Assembly (NCBI GenBank): GCA_030141605.1
Contig: JAQGDQ010000036.1
Coordinates: 434,001 to 498,000, forward strand
DNA length: 64,000 nucleotides
Reading direction: 5' to 3'
Origin: Tubiluchus corallicola
Lineage: Eukaryota > Priapulida > Priapulimorpha > Priapulimorphida > Tubiluchidae
A program made the translations under genes and the position numbers. Below the pieces are notes generated by a model. That model searched no databases and was not told the origin of the DNA. It saw only the letters and a list, made by a program, of their open reading frames with translations. Shown one piece after another: positions 41,278-54,734 of the stretch; position 1 is the stretch's first letter; every line of letters begins with the position of its first letter.

Positions 41278-43880
41278 TAAATGAATGAAATGATCGCAGT
41301 CCGTAAACAGTTATTGTCTGTTAAGACTGTTCCATTGGCGAAATTAGATTATAGACGATTAAAGTGTTTTTCTTTTTTGTGTATGTTTGTAAGTAGCATT
41401 CATACTTTGTGCGTGATTGCGTATTATATTGCACTATACATCTTAAGTGCAAAATAAAAAGTTAAATTCAAATTCTGTACCTGACTTTAAATTTTTGCTT
41501 AAACTTAACAGGGGAATATCACCAAAATTAAGTTGAGCTTGAATAACTCGCGATTATATTGCGAATACAAATACGTACCTCATTCTTCACGAAAATTTCA
41601 TGTTTAAGAATCCTTGGCAAAAGTTCGGATAAAATTGTATACAAAACGAACATTTGACTAGGCGCCATTGAGCTTGGACCTGCGTCTGCGTCTCAGGTGA
41701 CGAAAATAGCCGTATTACAGATGAAACTAGGCATAAGTCATAAGGGAGAATGCCTATGCTGTATGCACTGTACACAACACTGTAAGAGTATTTGTTTATG
41801 CGGTATTTTTATGCAGTTTACACCTTGTGACGGTTATCATGATATCGCTAAAGTCTAAAGATTAACCTATTGTGGGTTGAATGCGTGATTTGCTCGGTTT
41901 CGGTCATCGTGATTGTTCTTATTGAAAAGCAGGAATGTGTTACACTAGAATTCAGCAATTAGACGGGCCGTTCGATGCAGCAGTCAGACGGAAAGTGTCG
42001 GAATACGAAGTCAAAATATAAAAACTTTTACTTTTTTTCCAATGAGCAATAGAAAATTATTGAAGCAATGAAAGCACAATCTAAACAAAGTTAGATTCAC
42101 GCCTATGCCTACAAACTGTCGCGACTTGATCTGTGTGTGATAATTTCTCTACTGTTTGCTTTGAAACATGAGTTTCAGAAGATGATGAACTTTGGTGCTA
42201 AAAATATTGCGCTTACACTTTGGACAGATTTAGTCAGATGCAGTTTTTATGTAGTGTCTTTTTTCATTTATTTCATTTTAAACCCAAGTGCATAGTTTAT
42301 CGATGCAGTTCAGTTATTTCGAGATTTGTATCCATTTCAATAAAAATATCACAATTACATTACGTAATGCAATTTTTTGTGCTAAAATTTTATGTATGAT
42401 ATTTCTTCTTCCTGAATTTTGAATATTAACATTGTATTCAACGATTTACAAAGAAAAAACATTGTAAATCATAAATTAACAACTGTAAATTGTTAATCCT
42501 TACAGTGTAAACAATAAGTTCAGTATATATGGTAATTTGCGTTTACAAAGAGCGTTGTACTACATTATTTTGTACTACATATGCTTCTTTCAACTTTGTA
42601 GTAGAATGAGTGTCAGAATAACCTGCCTACAATAACACAATAAATAATTATTTTGTCATTGAGCCACATAAAATCGCATTAGTTTTTCATTTTTTAAAAG
42701 TGGATAATACTATGTTAATAATAAATGTATTATTAACATTAATTTTTATTTCAGTCCAACTGACCACAGAATTTTATTTAATCCTAATATTTTAATAATA
42801 CTGCTGTGTAAAAATGAAAACTTGTTGTTATCATGTAAAAATAAAAGCTAAAGAACAACAGTTAAAATTCTGGTTGCTATTAAAAGCCTTACTGATTTAA
42901 CTGACTAAAACATGACAAAGTTAAAAATGTTAATATATGTTTAATCATTAATTCTACAGCTAATATGTTATAGTCTCTGTGTCCATGGGGTTCACATATT
43001 TTTTGTCAAGGCTGATAAAATGAAGCTGTCACTAAAAATTGTCACACTAGCATTATAATTATGCTTCAGTGAGTTTCTCTGTGTTTGCAAATTCATGAAT
43101 TCTTCTAGCAGAATGAAGTTATTTTATCAGACTTGTTTCACAAGAAAAGAACTTTTGTTACCAAGGCACACACTTATTGCTGACGATGTTTTCAATTAAT
43201 GCCACAAGCATTTTCACTATATGCTGTAGGTCTACTTTTGCACAATGATTGTTTACACATCTATTAGGATATACTATAATAGACCTATAACTTTCGACAG
43301 TTGTTAAATATATTACTTTTGCAGAATTTGATGAAAACGTGAATGAGCCGAACGACAATAGTTTCTATCAACTCACTACCTGTCCACCCCTAGGTCAAAT
43401 ACTGTAATGTAGTAATAACAGCTTTATTTTTAGCGCAGTTATGTATAACAGTATCACAACAGACGGCAGGTATACTCTGCTACGTCATCAGCAGAGCTGC
43501 GCTAATTCAATTTTTTCACCGGTAGAGGCGTAAGTGCAGCTCCTTGGCATTTCCCGGCTGATACAAAAAAGTTAATTACTCATTAGTTACTCATTTCACC
43601 AAGTTGGTTACGGGGAAGACAACTATAAAATAAGTACTTGATTTTCCCTCTTTAAAGTTTTAAACCAACTCGCATTGTAACTCAGACACATTTAAAGTTT
43701 TTTGCATTCAAAATAACCTTCCAGTTATGTCTGTATCGAAATGTAACTTCAACTAACCGGATATGCTCTCTATGATGATATGCAAAGTAATTCTTTATTA
43801 ATTTTTTTACGATAAACTGATATTAGCTTAAACATCACTTCCTCTGAGGTTACAGATTTTGTATTAAAATAAATTTTAGG
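41278..43880 (+). other. Upstream region of BANP-like gene, no other gene seen
   Basis: AT-rich, with small inverted repeats near 42440-42510 (for example TTAACAACTGTAAATTGTTAA). It is probably the first intron of the BANP-like gene if the upstream exon proposal is right. I see no coding potential. Confidence 0.4.
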
Positions 43881-46800
43881 ATGTCTGAAGATTCTACCAG
43901 CTTATCAGAATTAGAGCAAGCTGCTGCAGCAGCCAGAGCTTTTCAAGGTAAATAGTAGTAGTACTTTTTAAAAATATAATATGTGCATTATTGTTTATTA
44001 TTTGTCTAATTGATTTTTTCACTGCTTTATTACAACATCTTTAAATAATATAACAGATGGAGAAAATGATGGGCCACAGCAGAAGAAACTGAAAGCCAGC
44101 GAAGTTGATGAAATAAAGGTAAGGAAAATTCCTGATGTTACTATATGATGTTACGACACAATGATTATTAGCATTTCTGTCTACAGTCTTTTGATGTAAC
44201 TGCTGGTTCACTGCATCAGTAAATATTCAAAAGATATTTGCAAGGATAATTATTAATATGGTAGAATGGATTTTGCATAGATTGACAGAGTGAGGTTTTC
44301 AAATTTGCTGTCTTGGTTCAAGGTGGCAGCATTGACGTCATTTTTTAATTCACTGTTTTGAGTTCAGCAAATCCCTCGACCAATAGTTCGAATCAAGCTT
44401 GTTACTTTTACACGTTGGTTTGAAGTAGTGTTAATGGTGTAACTTGATTTCATTTAATTTAAATGTATGGCCATAATGTTTAGATGTAGTTGCTGGGTAT
44501 AATGAATTAATTAGTAAATTTATATTTTTTTAGTATGTTGATAATTGTTATAAAGTCATTGGTGATAATTCTATTTTGTGCAGTGACAAATTTTTTTCTA
44601 GACCACTACATGATTTACGTGGACACAATTCTAAATTCATTGTACAATAGTGGTCGGAATCAATACTAAAATTGCGATATGATTTCGATAAATGATAAGA
44701 ACTTACAATACGATTTCGATAAATGATAAGGACTTGCAATATGATTTCGATTTTGATAAACATTTTACAATTTGATTTGATACAATTTAAATTTCTAAAA
44801 TACATGTCTTTAAATTATTTTATATATTTAAATGGTGACCTTACGAGTGTGTAAATTGAAGGTTTGCACTCGTGAAAGTATTGTGGATTTTGTGCATGAA
44901 AAAGTGGTACATTTTAGTTACTTTACATAGGTTTTGGTACTGCAAACCGGTTTCTTCTTTTCCAATAAAAAGAAATGCAAATTGTAAAGCTACATATATT
45001 CAAGACTATTTTTAAACATGGAGTTTTTTACCACACATAGAGAACCCACATTTTGTTGCAAATAAAAAAACTGGCAAGCATGAGTTGGCACTCATTATTA
45101 TACAGATGAATGAGAGAGACTGTTGGTTTAATTACTGTAAAAAAAGCCTATAATCAACAAGAGTTTTGAGAAGAATAAACTAACAAATTGGTTAGATGCA
45201 AGGTATTTATTTAGTTTAAATGCTAAAATCGAGTACTGAAAAATGAGCCAAAATACGACATTGCATGACTCCATGTCACCATTTCTACAAATTTTCGTGA
45301 TGCACAATTTTTAGCACAGTTGTGCTATTCAAGAATTTGTAGCGTCTTCCGTAAAGTTTGCACTTCGCAGTTTTATCCACTTTGTTGATTAAAAAATGAT
45401 CAACGTATTTTGACATGATGAATCTTGTGCAAGCAAAATTTTACGTGAAACACGAAAAATATTCAACTGCGGAGTGCGGACGGCAAATCAACGGCATGTG
45501 AATCATGTGACCATTGACCACCCAATCACAGACAAGGTTGTTGCGTTATTTCGCGAGATTTATTTTCGGTGTACACACTGTATTACACAGTGCAAACCGC
45601 GAAGCATCATTTTATATAATTAATACTACCAGGCTTTGATGTTAATAACACAGTAATATAAACTATTGTCCTCAACATGTTTGTTATTACTGGGGCAGAC
45701 AAATCGCGGAAATGACACATCGATTTCGATATCGATTCTCCAATTGTATAGATTTTCTGCGGTGATAATCATTTATTGTATCGATTCGATAATAGATAAA
45801 AATTGATTCTGTTTTGTATCGATTTTTCATCGATAAAACGATAATCGATTCCCATCAGTAAGTGAATCTAAACTAAACTAAACTATTGTACAATACTCTC
45901 GCACTAATTTCTTCTCTGCTGGTGTTGTGGACCCTTGGAATTCACTTAATAGTGAAACAGTTGATGCATCAAATCGGCCTCAATTCTGCAAATTGTTGAG
46001 GAGAGACCGTCAATAACCGTACTATGGTTAAGTCTTTTAGACTTCACAAGCAAGTTGACAGTTACTATACTAAGCATTTCAAAAGTAGTTTTACATAACT
46101 TGTTGCTTTAGAATGGTGTTACTGGTGTCACGTGATTTAACTTAGTTTATTGTTTAACTTGAGTGAACCACTGGAATTCTTACTAGCATTTTAGCACATT
46201 GTATTACTAATGCACATTCTGCTTATACTATGCCAAATCTCAAACTTCTGAATATTTTATATAATCTTAATAGGAACAGCATGGCACATATTCAGATACA
46301 GTGTATTTTCAACAACACAATAAAGCACTGTGTCAGTCATCGCCCGACAATTGCCGCCCGCCAGGTTCTAAAGTATTAATGCATGTATACATTATACATG
46401 TATTTCTATTACATTGTTTATCTGTTGTGATAGACTTATTTGTGTTTATATAAAGTTTAGAAAACGATTTCTTGTTTTAAATTTTTATGCTAAGTTTAGT
46501 GATCAAAATCACAAACAAACATTTTTATTATTGCACTTTGCAACTCTGGGCAGCTCATTTTGTGCAGTAGTGTAATCTGGAGAGTTTGCATGATTCACAC
46601 TTTTTAATACCACAACTGTGTCAGAGTTTCCAATATTTTTGCGTTAGGTTTTTTGGAACAATGGCTACATGCATGAATAGTTGCCAAGAATCGCCTAATC
46701 TACCCAACCTGCAAGTACACCGTAATCTGGTATTTCTGCAGCTAGTAAACTGATTTAAACTTGGCTCTTCTTACAGTCCTAAACATAAATTCTTTGCATT

Positions 46801-49800
46801 TGCCTTATTGGCTTGTAAATTTTATCAAGTCCTTTACTTAGCCATTTCATTTTCAGTAGATACTATAGCTAAATTAGCAGGGCGCTCCTGCTTTAAGGAT
46901 GACCTCAAATAGTTTTCAATTAATTTAAGCTTGAAGAGTGATCCTTTTCTTCATTTTAAGATCACTTCTGGCAAAATTTAAAACACAATAAACAATCATA
47001 TTCATCATAGTTTGCACGCCAGAAGGCTTATGCTTTGTACTCATGATACTCATTTCTAATGACAGCAACACTGCTTGCAAAGTGTGGTCATGGCGTCTAC
47101 TGGTGCAATGCTAAATATAAAAACTAACTGGGGCCGCTGATGCTCAGCTGCTCTCCTGCACTGCCGGGGAAACCAGCATAGTAGTTCCAGCTCTGACAGC
47201 AAGTTAAAAACTGCAGTGACAGCATTAAGTGAAGTTTAGGATGAGAACTGAACTAATGATTCATATTGTGTAATTAGGAATCCAATTGAAGCTGCCGAAG
47301 CTTGGATAAGCCAGGATTGAATCATTTATTGGTGCAGCTGAACTGTACCTTGCAAATCTTTTAACATTTTTTGTTTTTCTAGTCTATTTTGTCAAATATC
47401 GACAAAGCTGTTTCTCTTCGATTGGATACAATAGAATCACGTTTGACTGCATTGAGTAAATCATGTCTTTCACTAGAAGAAAAAGTTAACTCATTTAAGA
47501 GTCATCTTCTGCAGGACCATTTAGGATGTCTTCGTAAATCCAGGTTTGCAAAGTTTCAAGTCTCAATGGTAAATAAAATTATGATGATGAAAAAATGTGT
47601 GAAACATGCTCTCTAAATAAACATGGCTTACTTTCTCAACCAAGAAACTCACGTTGGCATAGGCCTATCTGTTTTTTGTATAAAGCTTAAAGTTAATTTA
47701 TACTACCGCTGAATTAAATGCACAGTGGTAACCGTCATTCACTTGAAAACTATGATGTAATTGGTAAACCGTAACCTGGTGGATTTCGTAACTTTTTATA
47801 AGCGCATTAAAGTAATTCAAACTTCTGTAGCATACCTAATTTTATGCAAAAATGTCACAAACTTAGCTATATATTTTTTTCTAAAAACTTTTTATTCTTT
47901 TGACAAAAATTAACAATGCGTTACTTTTCTTCAGTCAACGAATAACATTATTGATGAAGAATTGGCAATCAAAATGAGAGCATCCAAGCATGATGTGATT
48001 TTGACTTTAAAGTGATTTTACTAATTGCATGAAGTGCTAATCAGACTTACTAACTCCTTCTAACATTTTACCAGAACATTGATATAAACCTAACTTCCCA
48101 GAAGGGTTTAGCCTTTCCTTTAATCAAAAATACTTTATTGTGAAGAGTTACTTTGATGTCTGTTTTCAGGCTATGAGTGAGTTATGTAAGGGAATGAAGC
48201 TACTACACTTGAGGTGAATGGGGTCTTGTACTAAGTGTCATTGTTAAATGAGGCTTACTTTACATTTTTCCTATATTGAAACTTGTTAAAATGTTGTTTT
48301 CGGTATACGAAGAGTCCAAAATATTACATTTCACTTTCAAGGCAGCTTTCTTTAGAACAGAGGCATTTAACTTAAGCAAAAATGTAAAGATCTGCCTATA
48401 AAGTTTTGGTCTATATAAAATGATGCGGATGTACCGGAAAGTTTTATTGTTCGGTACTTGCTAGAAATGAAGTTTTGAAATATTATATAGAATTTTATAA
48501 ACCTCTGATAATTTCAGAATTGCAAAGACTTCAAAAAAGCCAACTGCTGTTTTTCTGGAGGTTCCTCAATATGGCTCTGAAGATGGCATATCAGGTTCAG
48601 ATATAGAGCTGCAAGATGCTACACTTGGTCAGTCTACTTTTGCAATATGATTCCATAAATATTTTAAAGACAATGTTTATTGCGCTGTACAGAATCCAAA
48701 AAACTGAAACAGAAGATGAACAAAATGACAAAATCATTTGTTCATTTTCTTCCATTTGTGATTATTTCATCTGTGTGTAATTTGTGTATTGTGAGGACAA
48801 CGTCAATGTGATTTCTTCTATTGAAACATTGCTTGTACTTTATACACCCAGACAAAAAAATTAATAAATAATTATAAAATGTAATCATTGTAATAAGTGA
48901 CAACTGTTATTGGCACACAAATTTGTTTTATTAATTTTGTTTTTACTGTATTTTGTTTTAACATTATTTTGGATAGTTTTCTAACTGTAAGAAGAAGACA
49001 AAAAATATTTTTAATGATAATGCATGGTAGGCATTCGAGGTAAGCATGTAAACATTGATTTCTGGTTGCATTCTCATATTTTTAGCCACCAATGCAGAAA
49101 CACAAAGGCGAGGTGATGCAGTTTCTAATTATTTGAGAAAACTGAGTGTTTTGGGAAAAGGTGTAACTTTAATAACACTGAACACCGAAGAAGACTTTCC
49201 TGATGGGTCATGGCTTGGTGATGAGACAAATGTAGAAATGAGAGTTAGGTGCCATATTACCAACAAGTGAGTATTTCAGCAGTTGCAATATGCTTACGTT
49301 TCTTTAACAAACACTGATACTTTACTTTACGTACTAAATAAACACTGCATTGTTGTGAGTATTATAGTTCCAAAAGTTAGATTTGTAAAATTTGTTCTGG
49401 TACTCAGGTACATGTTTAAAGCAAGTAAGAGTTTTTAGCTATACAACAACTTCTTGAGTTCAAGCATAATTATTATGGATACACTTGAAGAAAAACTCCA
49501 GTGAAGAAATGTCATACTCGTTACTGTTTTGTCACTTCAACACCACTTGTGGGCAACAATTTGCAAAAGGTACAGTACTGAATTTTAAAAATCAATGGTT
49601 TTACTTGTAGGGAACTTTTACACATTAACACGCAGTGCAGATCTCCGGAGAAAATGGCCTTAGCCTTACTTGATGCTTTGTTTGACAAGGAGACTCAGGC
49701 AATGTCTAATATATCAGGTGCTGGTAAACTTGGCAAGAGGCAACTTCCTCCACTTATGATATATGGAATAAGATGTACGTTTTATAAAATATGTTGATTT

Positions 49801-52800
49801 ATCTATTAATTTTGTTGATTTTGTGTGACAATATGAAAAGAATAGCTACTGTATTTGATGTAACTAGATTTTAGTACAGCAATTTTTTTCATAGTTTTAT
49901 AAAAACTACACAAATAAAATATAATATTCTAGTAGTTTTACATTTTTGCTGAACTAACAGATGAAACAATAAAAAGTAATAGTGTATTAATAGTTCAAAT
50001 TGTTCACTATGTTTTTACTTTACAATTTTCAGTTTTTATTATTGAGATGTAATTCAGCAATTTTGCATACAAAAAAATTGGAATGCCTATTTCATTCAAT
50101 TGTGAGCTGTTGTTATGGCTTGTGTTATAAATTACTTTGTTTATAGGTCATTTAATCCATCATTTTAACATCACTGAGAGTGACTGGTATCGCATTAAGC
50201 AAAACATAGACTCTAAATGCCGCAGTGCTTATAGGAGAAAGGTGCAAGGTCTACCTCTGTACCAACATTATAGTCGCGAACAGGAGGCATATCAAGCTAT
50301 ACCTTTGGTATATAACCAAGTGGAGCAAAGTTCTCACAGTGAAGAATCAAACTCAGTGCCGGTAATGATAGAACTGTAATGGTTTGAGAGTTCATGATTT
50401 AATAGTTGGGGAGCTGAGTAAGCCTTAATCTAAACGTTTAGCACATTTTGTTTGACCATCTTATGACAAGTACTATGGCTGTGGCTACTCAGTAACACAG
50501 TGATTATCAGGACGGTCCATTTCATAATCTTGTCTATACAAAAAGGATTTCAACTGTCAGTGTTGTTTTGATAATGTCTCTATTGGGAATACCTGATCTT
50601 ATAGGGCAGGCCTAACAGTATCTCCGATAATCAAATCTAGTATAGACAGGTGGACCCACTCCGACAATCATTGTACTCCTAAGTAGCTGCCTGATACTCA
50701 ATTTTTGTCTCTAACTTGTCAATATAAGGCCCATCGTAAATTTTCCGGTATACCAATAGTATAGTCCTCTACTGGCTGTTTATGAGTGAAGGGCTGCAGT
50801 TTACATCGCATATATGAAAGTTTGAGCTGAATAGAAAACGGTCACAATAAAAGAATTTCACACATTCATGATTCCTAATGTGTCCATTTTTGAAAATGAT
50901 CGTTTTCAGTTTTCCAAATTGACCTATAAAGTTTAAGTGAAAAATATGTATTTTCAACCATGTACCATTCAAAATTATGTATTCTACAGATAGCATCAAT
51001 GGACACTGATCATCACATTTTTTGTGGAATGGGAAATAATTAAGAACTCGCCATTTAGTTCATTACACACGATCTCATTTTTACTCCCTGTAGGTCCCCT
51101 CCAGTAGCACCACCCAATTTGGTATGTTCGAGTAAACAATATGCGACAGGAAGAACTCTTTCAACGATATATACATCGATTATTTACAGAGACAATCACA
51201 TCCTTTGAAAGCTGCATTGTACATCATGCTAAGGGAACTACATGGTGATAAAAAGAGGGTGTAAGGAAACCATAATGAAAAAGAAAAATGACAAAGACGT
51301 CACATTGCCATGGCAACCTATCTAGGTTCTATATGCATCACCACTGTGTGCCTAAATACAGTCACACAGCTGACCCTGTCACATGACTTCACTGCCCCTT
51401 GTTTATACAACAGTATAGACCCACTGGGGCGGATGCTGGGGCTATCTACAGAGTAACTGTATTAGCAAAATGCTTTGTAATGGAAGCTTGTGTGTGTACG
51501 GTTTCAGTTTAAGCCAAGAACATCAGAAATCGTGATCTGTTTTTCAAATCCATCTTAGGCATGTTTGACGCTGACAGAAAGCATCTTAAATTACCCATAT
51601 TTATTTGTAATGAATTGCAAAGTATCATTCAGCAAATTTCACTGGCATGTGAGAAATTTCAACTAAAACTGAAAATTATAATTTTTTGACCACTTGGTAC
51701 ATTTTACCCAGTCATGTCTAATCTTCATAAATTCCACCATAAATCATTTTATATTGAATATTTATATTCATATCAATCAGTGCATCTTGCACAACACATT
51801 TTCGGTACCACCATTCTGTAAGAAAGCCCTGCTTGATCACGTCTTAAGTGACATTTCTATGTTAAAGGAAAGCAGGAGGATTTTTCATATACTACGCCAT
51901 TTCGAAGTATGGTAAAAGTATGCATTTTAACACCTATAATAATGCCAAAGCATTATTAAATTAAATCTGATGATTAAATAGGTTAAACTTAATTAATGGC
52001 AAGCGAGCCCAACTAGTGATGACATTACAATTGAACATAATTTTCAACAGCACAAACATTCCATGAGTGTGTTGCATGTTATTGCATAGCAAAAAGTGAA
52101 CTACAGTACTACTGTACAACATCCAGTATTATGTATAAGACACGACAAATTTTAAGTTTAAAATTCAAATTTCAAGTTTACCACTGTGTTCACGCATGAG
52201 TTCTCGAACGTATGCACTACATCACAACTGAACAACTGAGCTGAGAAGGTTTTTGTGCAACGCATTTCCGAGATGTAGGTACTACAGCCCATCTAACTGG
52301 CAAATGGTGAAATGCAAGCAACAGTAAAGAACTAGCCGCACGAACGTGAAATTGCATTTCTGTGGTAATTTATTGATTCACGCAGGTCGTTCTTGAAAAT
52401 ATGTCCCCTTTCATTATTTTATAGGATAGATTGTTTTGAACTATAGTTTAAGTTTTAGTCCTGTTTTCCTTGTTATCACTAATAATCACAAAACGATAAA
52501 TCTGAATAGTGTGTTGTATATTTGGATTAAACGTCAATTCTGGGGTGGTCTTCGAGGAGCTTTTAAACTAGGGGTTCCACTTAAGAAACTTAAGATGTTC
52601 AGTTCGGCATTCAACAGACATTTCACTTGTCATAGAATGGCCAAGTGAAGTGTGAACAACGTTTAGGTTACGCTTGCTTAGCTTCTCAACTGTAAGTCCT
52701 TTTGTTTCCAACAAACGTTTTGTAAGTCCTTATGTTTTGTTCATTTCTACCTAATTTCTTGGCCTTTAGCTTCTAGAAAACCATTGATCTACTTAGTTAA

Positions 52801-54105
52801 CTTAATAGTACATTTAAGTATCTAATCATTCTGTGGTTATGTTTATCAATATAGACTGCAAAAGCATGTTAACAATAAAAACTCAACATGTTCTATATCA
52901 GTTGGCGATTTCCTAAATGAGATATTAACAGCGATTTGAGGTAATACATGTATAAGAAATGCACAAAGAGATTTTTCAAAATTTCTATCACTTTTCTTGA
53001 GCTGAAGTAAAAATGGTATAGATGACATGCATGAAAACTTTTACAATTTTTTTCTATTTTACTAGGAAACGTCAGACTTGCAAGCCGAACATATAGCCGA
53101 AGATGCAACTATAGTAACAGTGCCTAGTGGAGATGAAGTACAATATCTGTCTTCTGAAATTCAGGTAATACTTTCTTGTTTTATTTTATCAAACTTTTAA
53201 AACAATAGTTTGTTATTATCTGTGCATTGTAAAATAAAACAAAACAATGAATTGAGCAGGCATAAATGTTATTAATTCAGTTTTTTTAATGAACTTTGTC
53301 TTTCAGTTTTTTTATCTGAATATTGTGAAAATGTATAAATTCCACTGCGTTAATTTTCATGCGCTTAGAATTTATGGCAAAAAATCTGGCCCTTCAAGCT
53401 ACAAAATTGTTGTTTTCTACTTGTCTGTTTTTTGTGCTGGTATTTGTTTTCTTAAATTTATATGCTGTTTTTCAGTTCATCAAAGTGTTTAACTTGTTTG
53501 CCTCACTACAGTGCCTGTTGTATGTTCTATTTTGTACTTAACATGTCATTTGTAGCTTACTTAATTAGCTTAATTAAAAGTTAGTTAGCTTACTCAATAC
53601 AGCTCAACAATAGATCTTAACTTTAACAACTTTGGCAAGTGTTATTTTTACTGCTTATTGTCCATAACTACCATTAAATTTTCAGTGAGTAACTACTATT
53701 CACTATTTAAAAAAATCTGATAAGTTGAAGACTCATAGAAAACTGCTGTTGCTTTTTGTGACATCGCATTCTCTTTAGATGTTATCACTGTTGTTCTAGG
53801 TTTTACATGCAACACCCCAGCAAATTATTGAAATGCAACAGCAAGGGCAACAGATTCAGTTTGTAGATGTTGAAGGAAATACACTCAATCTACCTCAAGG
53901 TGCTATGTTCACTGCAACTGATCTAGATAGACCAGAAGGCACATTGTCAGAGGAACAGATAACTTTTGAGGAATCAAGCGTACGCATTCCTGGTGTAGAT
54001 GCTTTATCAGATGAACGAAGTATTATTCTTGAAGATACGGTATCTCTTCAAGATGGAGAAATAAGCATTGGTGAAGGAAAAGCTATTTTAGTGACACATG
54101 AATGA
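43881..54105 (+). CDS. BANP: BANP-like BEN-domain nuclear protein, complete, ten coding exons
   Basis: BANP (SMAR1) is a nuclear BEN-domain protein that in vertebrates binds the CGCG element TCTCGCGAGA and activates CpG-island promoters. Exons: 43881-43947, 44057-44118, 47383-47568, 48170-48213, 48518-48627, 49086-49266, 49611-49774, 50147-50361, 53066-53164, 53800-54105. Phases join without error, giving 477 residues (vertebrate about 470-520). Residues 44-90 form a predicted coiled coil (AVSLRLDTIESRLTALSKSC, LSLEEKV), matching the vertebrate CLRLDSIEAKL region. The BEN domain covers about 180-303: GVTLITLNTEEDFPDGSWLG, EMRVRCHI, RSPEKMALALLDALF, then HFNITESDWYRIKQNIDSKC and RSAYRRK. The last 130 residues are acidic and Gln-rich, as in BANP. 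The exon 5 donor is a weak GTCAGT. Intron 2 (3.3 kb) holds a LINE with an insertion. The vertebrate Ser-rich region between coiled coil and BEN domain is shortened. Confidence 0.95.
44460..44649 (+). mobile_element. LINE relic, left half (interrupted)
   Basis: The frame ending near 44640 reads FFSRPLHDLRGHNSKF, the LRGHxxKL segment near the end of LINE polymerases. It is cut by an insertion at 44650 and resumes at 45885. Confidence 0.6.
44650..45884. mobile_element. 1.2 kb insertion in the LINE, ATCGAT-rich, with partial inverted ends
   Basis: An 11-bp sequence, ATTGTACAATA, stands at 44639-44649 and again at 45885-45895, so the 1,235 bases between look inserted with target duplication. The left end TAGTGGTCGGAATC (44648) and the complement of GATTCCCATCAGTA (45847-45860) agree at 11 of 14 positions. 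That GTGATGGGAATCGAT style is seen at ends of some hAT elements, but hAT makes 8-bp duplications, so this is unresolved. Near the left end ACGATTTCGATAAATGATAA is repeated two to three times. The right end is followed by a CTAAA triplication. No coding frame. Confidence 0.65.
45885..46090 (+). mobile_element. LINE relic, right half
   Basis: Continues the interrupted LINE: FFSAGVVDPWNSLNSETVDA followed by RPQFCKLLRR and a stop. This matches the closing FFSxRVVxxWNSLPxxVVxA..FKxxL segment of invertebrate LINE polymerases. In BANP intron 2. Confidence 0.65.
47971..48123 (+). repeat. Dispersed repeat family B, copy 2
   Basis: Second copy of the family seen at 36521-36665, here in BANP intron 3, ending about 45 bp before exon 4. 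Confidence 0.6.
51989..52310 (-). repeat. Dispersed repeat family A, copy 2 (inverted)
   Basis: Reverse-complement match to 13175-13430, in BANP intron 8. About 65 bp longer than copy 1, chiefly from an extra block around the GTACTACTGTA sequence. Confidence 0.65.
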
Positions 54106-54239
54106 TCGAAAGCGTTTTCATAATAATGAACTGGAAACTTTATGTAACTATGTGTTATAGTATATTTCGATTAATGAAATTATTAATGTTAACAAAATAT
54201 TGCCTCGTTTTGTCAGCAGAATTTGAGAAAAATCATGCG

Positions 54240-54730
54240 TACTTGATTTAGGAGAGGAATAGTTCATGCAAAGACTATGGTGCCAAAACTGGGCAATATG
54301 GACACATCTAGAAAATCAGAAGGATAAATGTCCAGCTGAAGATACACTTATTGAGAACTCTAGTCTTCCCAATTGTAGCCTGTTGGTTGGAGTTCTGGAC
54401 ACTAAGAAACATGACTAGGATAAATTGAATGCTTTTTAAATGTGACGTTATAGAACAGATAAATGGATACTGGTAAAGATCAAGTCACTACAGGTGCTGT
54501 TAAGTACATTACAGCATGAAAGTTAAAAATATCAGTCACATAATAAGGAAAGGAGAACTAAACATTAACGCTGATTTAGAGGAAGATAACACTGAAGAGG
54601 AGAAGAGGGAGATGATGAAAGGTATGGCAACAGTGGAGTGGGAAAGGACTGCAGGGAACAAACTACAACAGTGCAATTAGCGTCATCTGAAAGAGAGAGG
54701 AAAAGACCGAATTGATTTCTGGATTACCGG
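54240..54730 (+). mobile_element. LINE relic downstream of BANP-like gene
   Basis: At 54349-54390 the frame reads LLRTLVFPIVACWLEFWTLR, the LVKTLVFPxVxYGxExWTLR block of LINE polymerases, here with the Tyr-Gly changed. Farther on are an SHIIRKGELN-like segment (about 54530), similar to the GHxxRR/KxxL block, and a weak match to the Lys/Arg-rich end near 54700. Stops and frameshifts throughout. It may lie within the 3' UTR of the BANP-like transcript or after it. Confidence 0.55.
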
Positions 54731-54734
54731 CTTT

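Noticed and set aside
47936-48015. Extra BANP exon after TTTCTTCAG reading STNNIIDEELAIKMRASKHD
   Set aside because: It ends in a stop without a donor, lies partly in a dispersed repeat, and exons 3, 4 and 5 join in phase without it.
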